Of a stretch of DNA of 64,000 nucleotides, positions 17,312-25,225 are shown piece after piece; position 1 is the stretch's first letter; each line of letters opens with the position of its first letter. Position numbers and translations under genes: made by a program. Source of the DNA: Clostridiales bacterium (GTDB lineage Bacteria; Bacillota; Clostridia; Christensenellales; Pumilibacteraceae); contig JAIEFT010000036.1 of NCBI GenBank assembly GCA_029066805.1, positions 1-64,000 of the forward strand, in the 5' to 3' direction. The notes below the pieces were generated by a model. The model saw nothing but the letters and a program-made list of their open reading frames with translations, did not search any database and had not been told where the DNA came from.

Positions 17312-17370
17312 TACTGTTCCGTGGTTGCGACACTAACGCACCCTCCTTTCTATTGATAGGGGGGTGCGTT
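17312..17370 (+). ncRNA. Candidate small RNA of the XRE-linked family, copy B
   Basis: The predicted start is near 17312. Core CTGTTCCGTGGTTGCGACAC is followed by hairpin AACGCACCC/GGGTGCGTT, whose loop side carries CCCTCCTTTCTA. That string resembles the anti-Shine-Dalgarno tail of 16S rRNA (CACCTCCTTTCTA). There is no T-run after the hairpin, so the 3' end is uncertain. No ORF fits in the roughly 60 bases. Confidence 0.6.
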
Positions 17371-17428
17371 GAATTGAATAGATAAGAGATAGAATTGAAT
17401 AGAATGTGATAATTCTTACAAAACAAAG

Positions 17429-17455
17429 GCGGTGTTGTTTTGTTTACGACACCGC
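17429..17455 (-). terminator. Terminator of the P-II/DUF1538 operon
   Basis: Stem GCGGTGT/ACACCGC. On the minus strand it is followed by a T-rich stretch (TTTGTTTTGT). Confidence 0.6.
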
Positions 17456-17472
17456 TTGTTTTGTTGTTTGAC

Positions 17473-17841
17473 TTATTTATCGTCGGCAGCTTCCGCTTTT
17501 TCGGCTTTGTTTTCCTCAGCGGGCTGCGCAGGCGGGGCAGAGGAAATGCCTACAACGTTTGTTACCGGCAGAGAGAACGCTATGCCTTGTCCCGCTGTTT
17601 TAAGTCCTGCCGCGCCGTATACCGCGTGAAGCACCGCGTCCTTGATTTCGGAGGGGACGAGTATCATAACCATTTCCTTATCGGGCTGAATGGAGATGTG
17701 GAAAAACTCCTCCGCTTCCTTATTGGCTGTGCCTCTGCCGTGAATGACAGTGCCGCCGCGCGCGCCGACTTCCTTTGCGGCGTCCATGACAACGTCGGTG
17801 AACCCGGTATTTACTATACAAACGATAAGCTCATTCGTCAT
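17473..17841 (-). CDS. P-II-like regulatory protein, first copy
   Basis: The 122-residue protein has the ferredoxin-like fold pattern of GlnB-type proteins: LIVCIVNTGFTDVVMDAAKE, then HGRGTANKEAEEFFHI where the T-loop lies, and ILVPSEIKDAVLHAVYGAAG, GQGIAFSLPV at the end. The uridylylated T-loop tyrosine and the TGxxGDGKI B-loop of true GlnB are absent, so effector binding probably differs. A 25-residue Ala/Glu/Lys tail follows. It is the last of three genes; another P-II-like gene ends 1 base upstream, and a DUF1538 membrane protein starts the operon. The three probably work together, the soluble proteins controlling the membrane partner. Confidence 0.75.
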   Translation of the reverse strand: MTNELIVCIVNTGFTDVVMDAAKEVGARGGTVIHGRGTANKEAEEFFHISIQPDKEMVMILVPSEIKDAVLHAVYGAAGLKTAGQGIAFSLPVTNVVGISSAPPAQPAEENKAEKAEAADDK

Positions 17842-17842
17842 A

Positions 17843-18313
17843 TTATTTACTCTCCTTCGTCTCCCCGGTCATGTGGCGGTTGTGGCTTAACAAGCCGAAT
17901 CGCCGCGGGCCGCTCACCCCCGACAGCGGGACGGTATAGGCTATGCCTTTGCCGTTTTTGATAGTGCGGAATTTTTCTTCTAGCGCGTCGAGCGCGGCTT
18001 GGAGCTTGTTGCCCTGAATCACGCTGAAGATGACGACTTTGTCCGAGTCGGTAAAGCCAAACATCGACAGCGTTTTGGCGTCCGCCGTGCCGTGACCCAT
18101 AGCAATAAATTGCATGTTTACGTCGAACGACTGAATTAGATCGGCGTAGTATTCGCCTTTATTGCGTCCCACAATAGTGATGAGCATCTCCAGACGGTTT
18201 TCGGACACCGTGTTGGTTGCGGGCGCGTCGGTTTTGGCGGTCTTTGTCGGTTTAAGCTTGGCAAGGCGTCTGCCCATTGCCGTATCCGTTTGAAATCTTT
18301 TTTTGTTCGCCAT
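17843..18313 (-). CDS. P-II-like regulatory protein, second copy
   Basis: The 156-residue protein has a basic N-terminal extension of about 40 residues (KKRFQTDTAMGRRLAKLKPT), then a P-II-like domain: RLEMLITIVGRNKGEYYADL, HGTADAKTLSMFGF and DALEEKFRTIKNGKGIAYTVP. Like its partner it lacks the uridylylated tyrosine. It lies between the DUF1538 gene (10-base gap) and the first P-II-like gene (1-base gap). The two copies are divergent in sequence, so they may form different oligomers. Assignment to the broad P-II superfamily is by pattern and context. Confidence 0.7.
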   Translation of the reverse strand: MANKKRFQTDTAMGRRLAKLKPTKTAKTDAPATNTVSENRLEMLITIVGRNKGEYYADLIQSFDVNMQFIAMGHGTADAKTLSMFGFTDSDKVVIFSVIQGNKLQAALDALEEKFRTIKNGKGIAYTVPLSGVSGPRRFGLLSHNRHMTGETKESK

Positions 18314-18323
18314 GTTACACCAC

Positions 18324-19856
18324 CTACTTTTTGTCCCAAGCGAAGTTGATTATCTGTTCGTCGTCGGCGGAGAGTATGCGCTTCATAATAATGCGGTTGC
18401 GCGCTTTAGCTGACATTACGGCTTTAAAGCCGAGCGTCTGAATGGATATAAGCGGGATCATGGCGACAAGCGCGACTACGCCGAATGCCAGCTCCAAAAC
18501 TCGCGACGGCGCAAGAATGCTGCATGCTCCTATTGCGAGCGGAAGAATAAACCCCGACGTGAGCGGACCGCTTGCCACGCCGCCCGAGTCGAACGCGATT
18601 GCCGTGTACAGTTTAGGTACAAAGAACGACAAGCCGAGCGACAGCAGGTAGCCGGGGATGAGGTAGTACAGCACCGAAAATTCGTAGATTATGCGTATCA
18701 TGGAAAGCGCGATCGCAAGACCCACGCCCAAGCATAATGCCACCATCATTTGCGTTTTGGTAACGCCGCCGCCGGTAACTTCCTCCACCTGTTTGTTAAG
18801 GACGTGGATAGCGGGCTCGGCAAGAACTACGACCATGCCGAACACCAAGCCGAATATAACAAGCACTATGCGGTTTTCGGCGAGCAGCTGACCGAGCTTA
18901 AGTCCTATCGGCATGAATCCGATTTTGACCGCCGAAAGGAATATGACAAGCCCGATAAACGTGTATGTAATGCCTATTACAATGCGAATGATTTTGTCGC
19001 GCGGAAGCTTAAGCACGGTAAGCTGTAACACTACGAAGAACGCCACGATAAGCGCGAGCGCGATAATAACTTCCTTGCAAGTTTCCAGTATTGTCCAGCC
19101 CCATTCGCCGTTTGCCAGCATGGAGCTTACCGTATATGTGGGAGTCTGATAGTCCAAACTGCCGTTTGAGGCGATGGAAAGAATAGTCACCGCGAGTATA
19201 GGACCTATAGAGCAAAGCGCGACTAAGCCGAAGCTGTTTTCGTTGCTGTTTTTTCCGCCGATGGTTGTTGCAATACCTACGCCGAGAGCCATTATGAACG
19301 GAACGGTGATCGGTCCGGTTGTAACGCCGCCGGAGTCGAAGCACATAGCGAGCAGATCGTTCTTTCCGCTTTCGATAAGCATGGCGCACAATGCAAACAG
19401 CGCCATGTAGAAGAACATGAGCATTGCGGACAGGTCTTTGCGCAGTATTATTTTGAGTACTGCGAGTAACAGGAAAAGCCCCACGCCGATACCGACCGTG
19501 GCAATCAGCAGCGTGCTGTTCATTACCGTTTTGACCTGATCGGCAAGAACCGAAAGGTCGGGTTCGGCAATAGTAATAAGTACGCCCATCAAAAAGCACA
19601 CAATAAGCAGTACGGTTATTTTTTTTGACTTGGTAAGACCCGAGCCGATTTGTTCGCCCATGGGCGTCATGGCAAGGTCTGCACCCAGATTGAACAGTCC
19701 TATGCCGACGATTAGGAACACAGCAGCCACGCAAAATGCGGCAATCTCCGTGCCTGAAAAATCTACCAACGGAGTTGCGGAAAGAATGAGTACTATCACC
19801 GCAACCGGAAGTACGGATATTAATGCTTCACGCAGTTTTAAAAATACCAATTTCAT
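18324..19856 (-). CDS. DUF1538 membrane protein with internal duplication
   Basis: The 510-residue protein has about 12 hydrophobic segments and belongs to the DUF1538 family. The two halves are related: each has a LG-L--M (or IGL-LGQLL) to -AEP--VL--QV block, and each carries FDSGGV-(T/S)GP(I/L)T--FI--L--G (around residues 175-200 and 415-440). This duplicated, motif-in-membrane layout is typical of transporters. The adjacent P-II-like genes suggest a nitrogen- or nucleotide-responsive transporter, but the substrate is unknown. The promoter ends 8 bases before the ATG, so translation is probably leaderless. Confidence 0.8.
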   Translation of the reverse strand: MKLVFLKLREALISVLPVAVIVLILSATPLVDFSGTEIAAFCVAAVFLIVGIGLFNLGADLAMTPMGEQIGSGLTKSKKITVLLIVCFLMGVLITIAEPDLSVLADQVKTVMNSTLLIATVGIGVGLFLLLAVLKIILRKDLSAMLMFFYMALFALCAMLIESGKNDLLAMCFDSGGVTTGPITVPFIMALGVGIATTIGGKNSNENSFGLVALCSIGPILAVTILSIASNGSLDYQTPTYTVSSMLANGEWGWTILETCKEVIIALALIVAFFVVLQLTVLKLPRDKIIRIVIGITYTFIGLVIFLSAVKIGFMPIGLKLGQLLAENRIVLVIFGLVFGMVVVLAEPAIHVLNKQVEEVTGGGVTKTQMMVALCLGVGLAIALSMIRIIYEFSVLYYLIPGYLLSLGLSFFVPKLYTAIAFDSGGVASGPLTSGFILPLAIGACSILAPSRVLELAFGVVALVAMIPLISIQTLGFKAVMSAKARNRIIMKRILSADDEQIINFAWDKK

Positions 19857-19864
19857 GTGCTTTC

Positions 19865-19893
19865 AGTATAACATTATTATTCGAAATAATCAA
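19865..19893 (-). promoter_or_regulatory. Promoter of the DUF1538 operon, abutting the start codon
   Basis: On the minus strand TTGATT (19893-19888), 17 bases, TATACT (19870-19865), then 8 bases to the ATG at 19856. No ribosome site can fit, so the mRNA is probably leaderless. Confidence 0.65.
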
Positions 19894-19991
19894 CAATATT
19901 CGCCTTTATATTTTCAAATAAATTTTAAGCAGTTGTATGTGAACGCGAAAAAACGAAATGCAACCGACGTTTGCGCAAAAAAGCGTTTTTG

Positions 19992-20034
19992 CAACCGAAA
20001 ATCGGTTGAAAAATATTTAATCATACTGTATAAT
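19992..20034 (+). promoter_or_regulatory. Promoter of the 20043 gene with overlapping palindrome
   Basis: TTGAAA (20006-20011), 17 bases, TATAAT (20029-20034), and ATG 20043 only 8 bases later, hence a leaderless transcript. The inverted repeat CAACCGA-AAA-TCGGTTG (19992-20008) overlaps the -35 and could be an operator. GCAACCGA occurs once more about 30 bases upstream. Confidence 0.6.
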
Positions 20035-20042
20035 TACTATTA

Positions 20043-20981
20043 ATGAAACGGCGTGACAGAATTTTAGAATTTTTACTAAAGCCGCCTATTTGGGTGTGCA
20101 TTATCGTTTGGACGGTCGGCGCGGTCACGCTTGGCGGCAGCATCGTGCTCTACTATTTAGGTTTGGGGTTAAAGCTGTGGGCGCTGTCCGTGCATTTGTC
20201 TGCGCTTGTGTTTTTTATACTGTCCGTGTACGCCGTGCTCACCGTTATAGGTTTGCCAAAGCGTGCAAAAAACAGTGCGCGCGTTCAAAGGTTTTTCGAT
20301 AATTACAGCGTGCGTGCGTTTGCGTATGCGGCGTGCTCTATAGTGTTCAATTCCTGTTATGTGGTTTTCGGTATCATAATCGCCAATCTCGAACAGTCGG
20401 TGTGGCTTGGTGTGCTTGTCGGTTATCACGTGTTTTTGATTATTCCGCGAATAACGGTATTTTATATGAAAAAACGCGGCGACGATAAAGAAATACAAAA
20501 CGTTCGCGCGTACGCGTATTGCGGATTTGCGCTCATGCTTTTGGCGTTTGCGGTTGTGCCGGTAATCAGAATGGTGCTGGATGACCAAAACTCGTACAAC
20601 TACTTTGTAAGCAGTATAATTTACGTCATGGCGATTTCCACATATAGCTTTGTCAAGCTCGGCATTGCGTTGTACAACTTGAAAAAAGTGCGCAAGTCGG
20701 ACGACATGTCGCTAAAGGCCATTAAGAACGTCAGCTTTGCCGACGCGCTTATTTCCATATTCGCATTGCAGGCAATGATGCTGAAAGAGCTTAACGGCAC
20801 GACAAATTCTTCGGTAATGAATCCCGTCACCGGCGGACTTGTGGCGCTTTTCATATTCGCTATGGGCTTGTATATGCTTATCGTCGGGCGAAAGAAATTA
20901 AAATCGCTGCCGCTCGAAATCGTCGAACAGGCGGACGGACAAGAAGAACAAAACGATAATAGCGTAAGGGAGGAAGAATAG
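20043..20981 (+). CDS. Polytopic membrane protein in an ABC exporter operon
   Basis: The 312-residue protein has about eight hydrophobic segments, for example VCIIVWTVGAVTLGG, LSALVFFILSVYAVLTVIGL and GGLVALFIFAMGLYMLIVG, and a highly acidic C-terminal tail (EQADGQEEQNDNSVREEE). I do not recognise a family. One base separates its stop from the ABC ATPase gene, so it is the first gene of that operon and may be a membrane partner or an immunity or sensor component. It has no Shine-Dalgarno sequence and starts leaderless. Confidence 0.7.
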   Translation: MKRRDRILEFLLKPPIWVCIIVWTVGAVTLGGSIVLYYLGLGLKLWALSVHLSALVFFILSVYAVLTVIGLPKRAKNSARVQRFFDNYSVRAFAYAACSIVFNSCYVVFGIIIANLEQSVWLGVLVGYHVFLIIPRITVFYMKKRGDDKEIQNVRAYAYCGFALMLLAFAVVPVIRMVLDDQNSYNYFVSSIIYVMAISTYSFVKLGIALYNLKKVRKSDDMSLKAIKNVSFADALISIFALQAMMLKELNGTTNSSVMNPVTGGLVALFIFAMGLYMLIVGRKKLKSLPLEIVEQADGQEEQNDNSVREEE

Positions 20982-20982
20982 C

Positions 20983-21903
20983 ATGCAATGTGCGCAAGGT
21001 CACGACGCAATAATCGAGATTGACGGACTTGTAAAAAAGTTCGGCGAGCTCACCGCAGTGAACAACGTTTCGTTCGAGGTGCGGAGGGGAGAGCTGTTTG
21101 CGTTTTTGGGCGTGAACGGCGCGGGCAAATCCACCACCATTTCCATAATCTGCGGTCAGCTCGACCGCGACGGCGGTAGCGTTACGGTGGACGGGCACGA
21201 CATCGACAAGGACATCAATGCCATAAAAGGCGATATCGGCGTGGTGTTTCAGTCTTCTGCGCTCGACAAGGTGCTCGGCATAAAGGCTAATCTAAAGAGC
21301 CGAGCCGCGCTGTACGGAATATTCGGCGCGGAGTTTGAAAAGCGTTACGCCGAGCTCGACGAAATGTTGGGGCTTAAGGAATTGGAAAAGCGCGCCGTGG
21401 GCAAGCTTTCCGGCGGGCAGCGGAGGCGGTGCGATATTGCGCGCGCGCTGATACATAATCCCAAAATCCTTATACTGGACGAGCCTACGACGGGACTCGA
21501 CCCGCAGACGCGCAAGACGGTTTGGAGCGTTATAGAACGCTTGCGAGAAAAGCGCGACATGACGGTGTTTTTGACCACGCACTACATGGAAGAAGCGGCG
21601 GACGCCGATTACGTTGTCATACTCAACGCGGGCAAGGTCGTAGCAAATGGCACGCCCGTCGAGCTGAAAAACGCGTATACGGGCGACTTTATCAGCTTTT
21701 ACGACAAGACCGAAAACGACTTGCATGTACTGGGCATGCCGTTACAAAAAATAGCCGGCGGCTACCGCATAGAGGTAAAGGACACCGCCCAAGCAACCGA
21801 GCTTATCAAGGCTTATCCCGAGCTGTTTACCGATTACGAGGTGAGCAAGGGCAAGATGGACGACGTGTTTTTGGCAGCGACCGGACTAAAGGCAGGTGAT
21901 TAG
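20983..21903 (+). CDS. ABC-2 exporter ATP-binding protein
   Basis: The 306-residue ATPase has Walker A GVNGAGKST, Q-loop GVVFQSSAL, signature LSGGQRRRCDIA, Walker B ILILDEPTTGLDP and H-switch TTHYMEEA. The DrrA/NodI-like architecture, with a C-terminal extension of about 80 residues, marks drug, antibiotic or polysaccharide exporters of the ABC-2 class. GGAGG precedes ATG 20983. The structured repeat R2 starts right at its stop and separates it from its permease at 22060. The substrate is not predictable. Confidence 0.9.
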   Translation: MQCAQGHDAIIEIDGLVKKFGELTAVNNVSFEVRRGELFAFLGVNGAGKSTTISIICGQLDRDGGSVTVDGHDIDKDINAIKGDIGVVFQSSALDKVLGIKANLKSRAALYGIFGAEFEKRYAELDEMLGLKELEKRAVGKLSGGQRRRCDIARALIHNPKILILDEPTTGLDPQTRKTVWSVIERLREKRDMTVFLTTHYMEEAADADYVVILNAGKVVANGTPVELKNAYTGDFISFYDKTENDLHVLGMPLQKIAGGYRIEVKDTAQATELIKAYPELFTDYEVSKGKMDDVFLAATGLKAGD

Positions 21904-21904
21904 G

Positions 21905-22033
21905 TTTTTTGGCGCATTCATCACGTGATATGGGCTACGTGCGGCAATCAGCCTCGGTCATGTAGGCGGGTCTACACTCCCTTCGGTCAGCTTGCCGCCT
22001 GTTGCCCATCTGACGCGCGACTGCGCCAAAAAA
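21905..22033 (+). repeat. Structured intra-operon element R2
   Basis: This 129-base relative of R1 (15937-16058) starts 1 base after the ATPase stop codon. The terminal stem is TTTTTTGGCGCA/TGCGCCAAAAAA, different in sequence from R1 but equally paired. The inner stem is GGCGG/CCGCC where R1 has GGTGG/CCACC. A further pair, GCGGCAA/TTGCCGC, is seen only here. The covariation supports a conserved fold. The strong stem with A/T run could also act as a partial terminator between ATPase and permease. Confidence 0.75.
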
Positions 22034-22059
22034 TTTTATACATGACAAGGAGTTCGATA

Positions 22060-22977
22060 ATGATAAAACAATACATAAAACAGATAGCGGCGTTTACCGC
22101 GAGGAATATAAAGCTGTTCTTTAAGGATAAGGGCACGCTGATCGGAGCGCTTATTGCGCCGCTCATAATAATGATGCTGTACGCGCTGTTTTTGCACCGC
22201 GTGTTTTTGCAAACATTTGACGGCATGTTTGGAGGCATAACGCTTTCGGCAAATACCGTAAACGGCTTAGTCGCGTCATACGAGGTTTCGTCGGTGCTGG
22301 CGGTGTGCTGTGTTACTGTCGCTTTTGTCGCCAATATGAACATGGTGACAGACAAAGTAAGCGGTGCGCGCGCCGACATAACGGTAACGCCCGCCAAGGG
22401 GCACGTGCTTGTGCTCGGCTACTACTTTGCCACCGCCGTCGTCACGCTCGCCATATGCTACATCGCCATGATTGTCGGATTGTGCTATATAGCCGGAATG
22501 GGTTGGGCGATGTCCGTAAGCGAAGTATTTGCAGCCGTATTGGACGTATTTTTGACAGTTATGTTCGGGACTGCGTTGTCGTCCGTAATTTGTTACTTCC
22601 TAAAATCGCAGGGTGCGGTGAGCGCGGTATCGACCATTGTGTCGTCGGTTTACGGATTTATCTGCGGCGCATACTATCCGATATCGCAGTTCTCCGCGGG
22701 CATGGCAAACACCATTATGTGTTTGCCGGGCACGTACTGCACCGGGCTGCTGCGCACGCACTTTATGGGCGGATACGCGGAGCTGATGACCGCTGAGGGC
22801 GCGCCCAAAGCGGCGGTGGACGGTCTGCTCGGCGGCTTTGACGTAAAGCTTAGCTTTTTCGGCAGCGACGTGAAGGTGTGGGCAATGTACCTTGTGGTCG
22901 TGTGCGCCGTGATCGCGCTTATTGCTGTGTTTGTGCTGATAAACGTGCTAAACAAAAAACGCAATACCAAAGTGTAA
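22060..22977 (+). CDS. ABC-2 type permease
   Basis: The 305-residue protein has an N-terminal cytoplasmic amphipathic stretch (TARNIKLFFKDKGT), a first membrane segment LIGALIAPLIIMMLYALFL, a large extracellular loop, and five further segments in the second half, the usual ABC-2 layout. ATG 22060 with AAGGAG 6 bases upstream is the start; the ORF-track start at 21925 lies in repeat R2. It pairs with the ATPase at 20983. A hairpin terminator follows at 23021. Confidence 0.85.
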   Translation: MIKQYIKQIAAFTARNIKLFFKDKGTLIGALIAPLIIMMLYALFLHRVFLQTFDGMFGGITLSANTVNGLVASYEVSSVLAVCCVTVAFVANMNMVTDKVSGARADITVTPAKGHVLVLGYYFATAVVTLAICYIAMIVGLCYIAGMGWAMSVSEVFAAVLDVFLTVMFGTALSSVICYFLKSQGAVSAVSTIVSSVYGFICGAYYPISQFSAGMANTIMCLPGTYCTGLLRTHFMGGYAELMTAEGAPKAAVDGLLGGFDVKLSFFGSDVKVWAMYLVVVCAVIALIAVFVLINVLNKKRNTKV

Positions 22978-23020
22978 CTTTAGCGCTCATGAACGAGCTT
23001 TCGTATAAAACAAAGCAAAG

Positions 23021-23060
23021 AAAGCGGATTATGCGAAAACCCACGCATATTCGCTTTTTT
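23021..23060 (+). terminator. Terminator of the first ABC operon
   Basis: AAAGCGGATTATGCG pairs with CGCATATTCGCTTT around an AAAACCCA loop, followed by a T-run. Confidence 0.75.
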
Positions 23061-23269
23061 CGCTTAACGGATTAGCATTGCCGTTGATTAAATCAATCCT
23101 CGCCGCGCACAACATAAATAGCCCCAAAAAATCAACCGTAAAGGCGGTTTTTGTTTTTCCGAAGATTAAACGATTGATTTTTAAAATGCGATGTGCTAAA
23201 CTATTGTTCATAACTCCCCGAAACAAATTTTGAAAAATTTCAAAAAAGCCGCCCTCAAGGCGTTCCCTC

Positions 23270-23290
23270 GGGGGGGGGGTATATTATAAT
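23270..23290 (+). promoter_or_regulatory. G10 tract next to TATAAT upstream of the second ABC operon
   Basis: Ten G residues (23270-23279) are followed by TATAT and TATAAT (23285-23290). If this TATAAT is the -10, the homopolymer lies in the spacer and its length would set promoter strength. No good -35 is seen, so the promoter assignment is weak; the tract itself is certain. Confidence 0.4.
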
Positions 23291-23375
23291 TTCCTTATTA
23301 ATTTTACGATTATTGTCGATTATGATGTGTATAAATCGACAGTAGTCACAGCTACATCGGCATCGTGAGGGTAAT

Positions 23376-24422
23376 ATGATTGAACTGAAGAATGTAGAAA
23401 AATATTTCACCAAGCCCATTCGCGGCAAAGGCGTGTGGGGAATGCTAAAGTCGCTGTTTTCGCGTAAGCATACAGTGGTGAAAGCTGTGGACGGAGTGTC
23501 GTTTACCGTTAACGACGGCGAGGCTGTTGGGTACATAGGTGCGAACGGCGCGGGCAAGTCCACCACTATCAAAATGATGAGCGGTATACTGACGCCCACC
23601 GGCGGAGAGATCCTTATTGACGGAAAGCATCCGTACAAGTCCAAGGAGCGTAACGCCGTGCTCAAAACCATAGGCGTGGTGTTCGGGCAAAAAACTCAAT
23701 TGTGGTACGACCTGCCATTGACCGAAACATACGAGCTATTAAAGTACATATACGACGTGCCCGACGACGAATACAAAACGCGACTGGGCGAGCTAGTCGA
23801 GCTGCTTGATATGAAGTCGTTTATGGACGCGCCTGTGCGCACGCTGTCGCTCGGTCAGCGCATGCGTGCGGACCTTGCCGCCGCCATGCTGCACAATCCC
23901 AAAACGCTGTTTTTGGACGAGCCGACTATCGGCTTAGACGTGCTTGTCAAGCGCAATCTGATAGACGCCATAAATAAACTCAAGACCGAATACAACACCA
24001 CGCTTATTCTTACCACGCACGCAATGAGCGATATCGAGCTATTGTGCGAGCGCGTTATTATTCTTGACGCGGGCAAGGTGCTGTTTGATGGCTCGCTGGA
24101 AGCGGTAAAGCACATGTTCGGCGACAGCCGCGACATTAAGGTAATAGCAAAAGCTCCCATCGACGCGGACGGCGTAAAAAGCAGCTTTGGCGAGGCGATA
24201 CTCAAAACCACGGCGGAGGACGGCGGACACAGCGTTACGGTTACCATTGACGCGACCAAGCTGACTACGGGCGAGCTTCTTAACTATATGTTCAATCACA
24301 ACGAGGTTGCGGACGTCAAGATTTCCGAGACGGGTATTGAGCAGGTGGTGGAAAAAATCTACGAGAAAAACCGCATTGCAGCGGGCGGCAACGGAGATGG
24401 CGATGCGCAAGGGACGGATTAG
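23376..24422 (+). CDS. ABC-2 exporter ATP-binding protein (COG4586 type)
   Basis: The 348-residue ATPase carries an insert before Walker A (GVWGMLKSLFSRKHTVVKAV) typical of the COG4586 group, then GANGAGKST, signature LSLGQRMRADLA, Walker B TLFLDEPTIGLD and H-switch TTHAMSDIE. The long C-terminal part ends in a glycine-rich tail. Its start region has only a weak GAGGG site. It overlaps the next permease by 20 bases. The ATPase plus two dissimilar permeases matches the three-gene export systems of COG4586-COG4587-COG3694; the substrate is unknown. Confidence 0.9.
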   Translation: MIELKNVEKYFTKPIRGKGVWGMLKSLFSRKHTVVKAVDGVSFTVNDGEAVGYIGANGAGKSTTIKMMSGILTPTGGEILIDGKHPYKSKERNAVLKTIGVVFGQKTQLWYDLPLTETYELLKYIYDVPDDEYKTRLGELVELLDMKSFMDAPVRTLSLGQRMRADLAAAMLHNPKTLFLDEPTIGLDVLVKRNLIDAINKLKTEYNTTLILTTHAMSDIELLCERVIILDAGKVLFDGSLEAVKHMFGDSRDIKVIAKAPIDADGVKSSFGEAILKTTAEDGGHSVTVTIDATKLTTGELLNYMFNHNEVADVKISETGIEQVVEKIYEKNRIAAGGNGDGDAQGTD

Positions 24423-25224
24423 AAAATACTTAATATTTATGCGGTCGGGCTTTCAGACCATGCTGGCATACCGCGGCGCGATAATCCTGTGGTTTATCGG
24501 CGCGATTATCAGCGCGGTGCTAATGGGGCTTGTTTGGTGGGCTATTTACTCGTTTTCGCCGGACAGCGCGATTGCCGGCTATACCTTTCCGCAAATGCTG
24601 ATGTACGTTATACTTTCCGCAGTGGTGGGAGAGGCGATATATACCGATACGCTCGGCGAAATATCGGATGACGTAAAGCAGGGGCTGATCGGCATGCGGC
24701 TAATGAAGCCGATCAACTATCGCATGCAGCTCGGCTTTTCCGCTATGGGCTCGTTTTTGGCGCGCATACTCATTATAGGCGTGCCGGTCATCACCGTAGG
24801 CACAATAATCGTCGTGTTCGGGTTTGGATTGGAAGGAATACAGTGGTACAACATTCTGCTGTTTTTGCCGGCGTGCGTGCTGTCCGCTATTATGTTCGAT
24901 ACGTTCGGCTTCCTGTTCGGACAGCTCGCGTTCCGTACGCAGGCTATGTTCGGCGTGTCCAGCATGAGCCAAATAATCATGTCGTTTCTGTCCGGCGGAA
25001 TAGTGCCTATTGCACTGTTTCCCGTTTGGGCGCAAACGGCTTTGGCGTACACGCCGTTCCCCACACTGGTGAGCCTGCCTGTGCAAATATTTTTGGGTCA
25101 GGTCGGTTGGATGGATATGCTGATAGCGTTTGCCGTGTCAATCGCTTGGATTTTGGTGCTTAACGTTTTGGCGCACTTCGCGTACAAATCTTCAGTAAAA
25201 CACGTTGTAGTATTCGGGGGCTGA
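24403..25224 (+). CDS. ABC-2 permease (COG4587 type)
   Basis: The 273-residue permease has about six hydrophobic segments, beginning YRGAIILWFIGAIISAVLMGL and including the DTLGEISDDVKQGLIGMRLMKPINY loop characteristic of this group. ATG 24403 is preferred to ATG 24397 because GGAG at 24393-24396 then has 6-base spacing. It overlaps the ATPase gene and is followed after 1 base by the second permease, so the three subunits are translationally coupled and should form one heteromeric exporter. Confidence 0.85.
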   Translation: MRKGRIRKYLIFMRSGFQTMLAYRGAIILWFIGAIISAVLMGLVWWAIYSFSPDSAIAGYTFPQMLMYVILSAVVGEAIYTDTLGEISDDVKQGLIGMRLMKPINYRMQLGFSAMGSFLARILIIGVPVITVGTIIVVFGFGLEGIQWYNILLFLPACVLSAIMFDTFGFLFGQLAFRTQAMFGVSSMSQIIMSFLSGGIVPIALFPVWAQTALAYTPFPTLVSLPVQIFLGQVGWMDMLIAFAVSIAWILVLNVLAHFAYKSSVKHVVVFGG

Positions 25225-25225
25225 T

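Larger units (their letters stand above)
22978..23375. other. Gene-free stretch with terminator, small hairpins and a G10 tract
   Basis: After the permease stop this 398-base gap holds a terminator (23021-23060), a short hairpin AACCG-TAAAGG-CGGTT near 23134 followed by T-runs, a G10 homopolymer at 23270-23279, and an AT-rich region leading to the next ABC operon. The ORF-track reading frames here lack ribosome sites and I see no gene in them. Confidence 0.6.

Noticed and set aside
21925-22059. N-terminal extension of the ABC permease ORF
   Set aside because: It translates the structured repeat R2; ATG 22060 has a good ribosome site.
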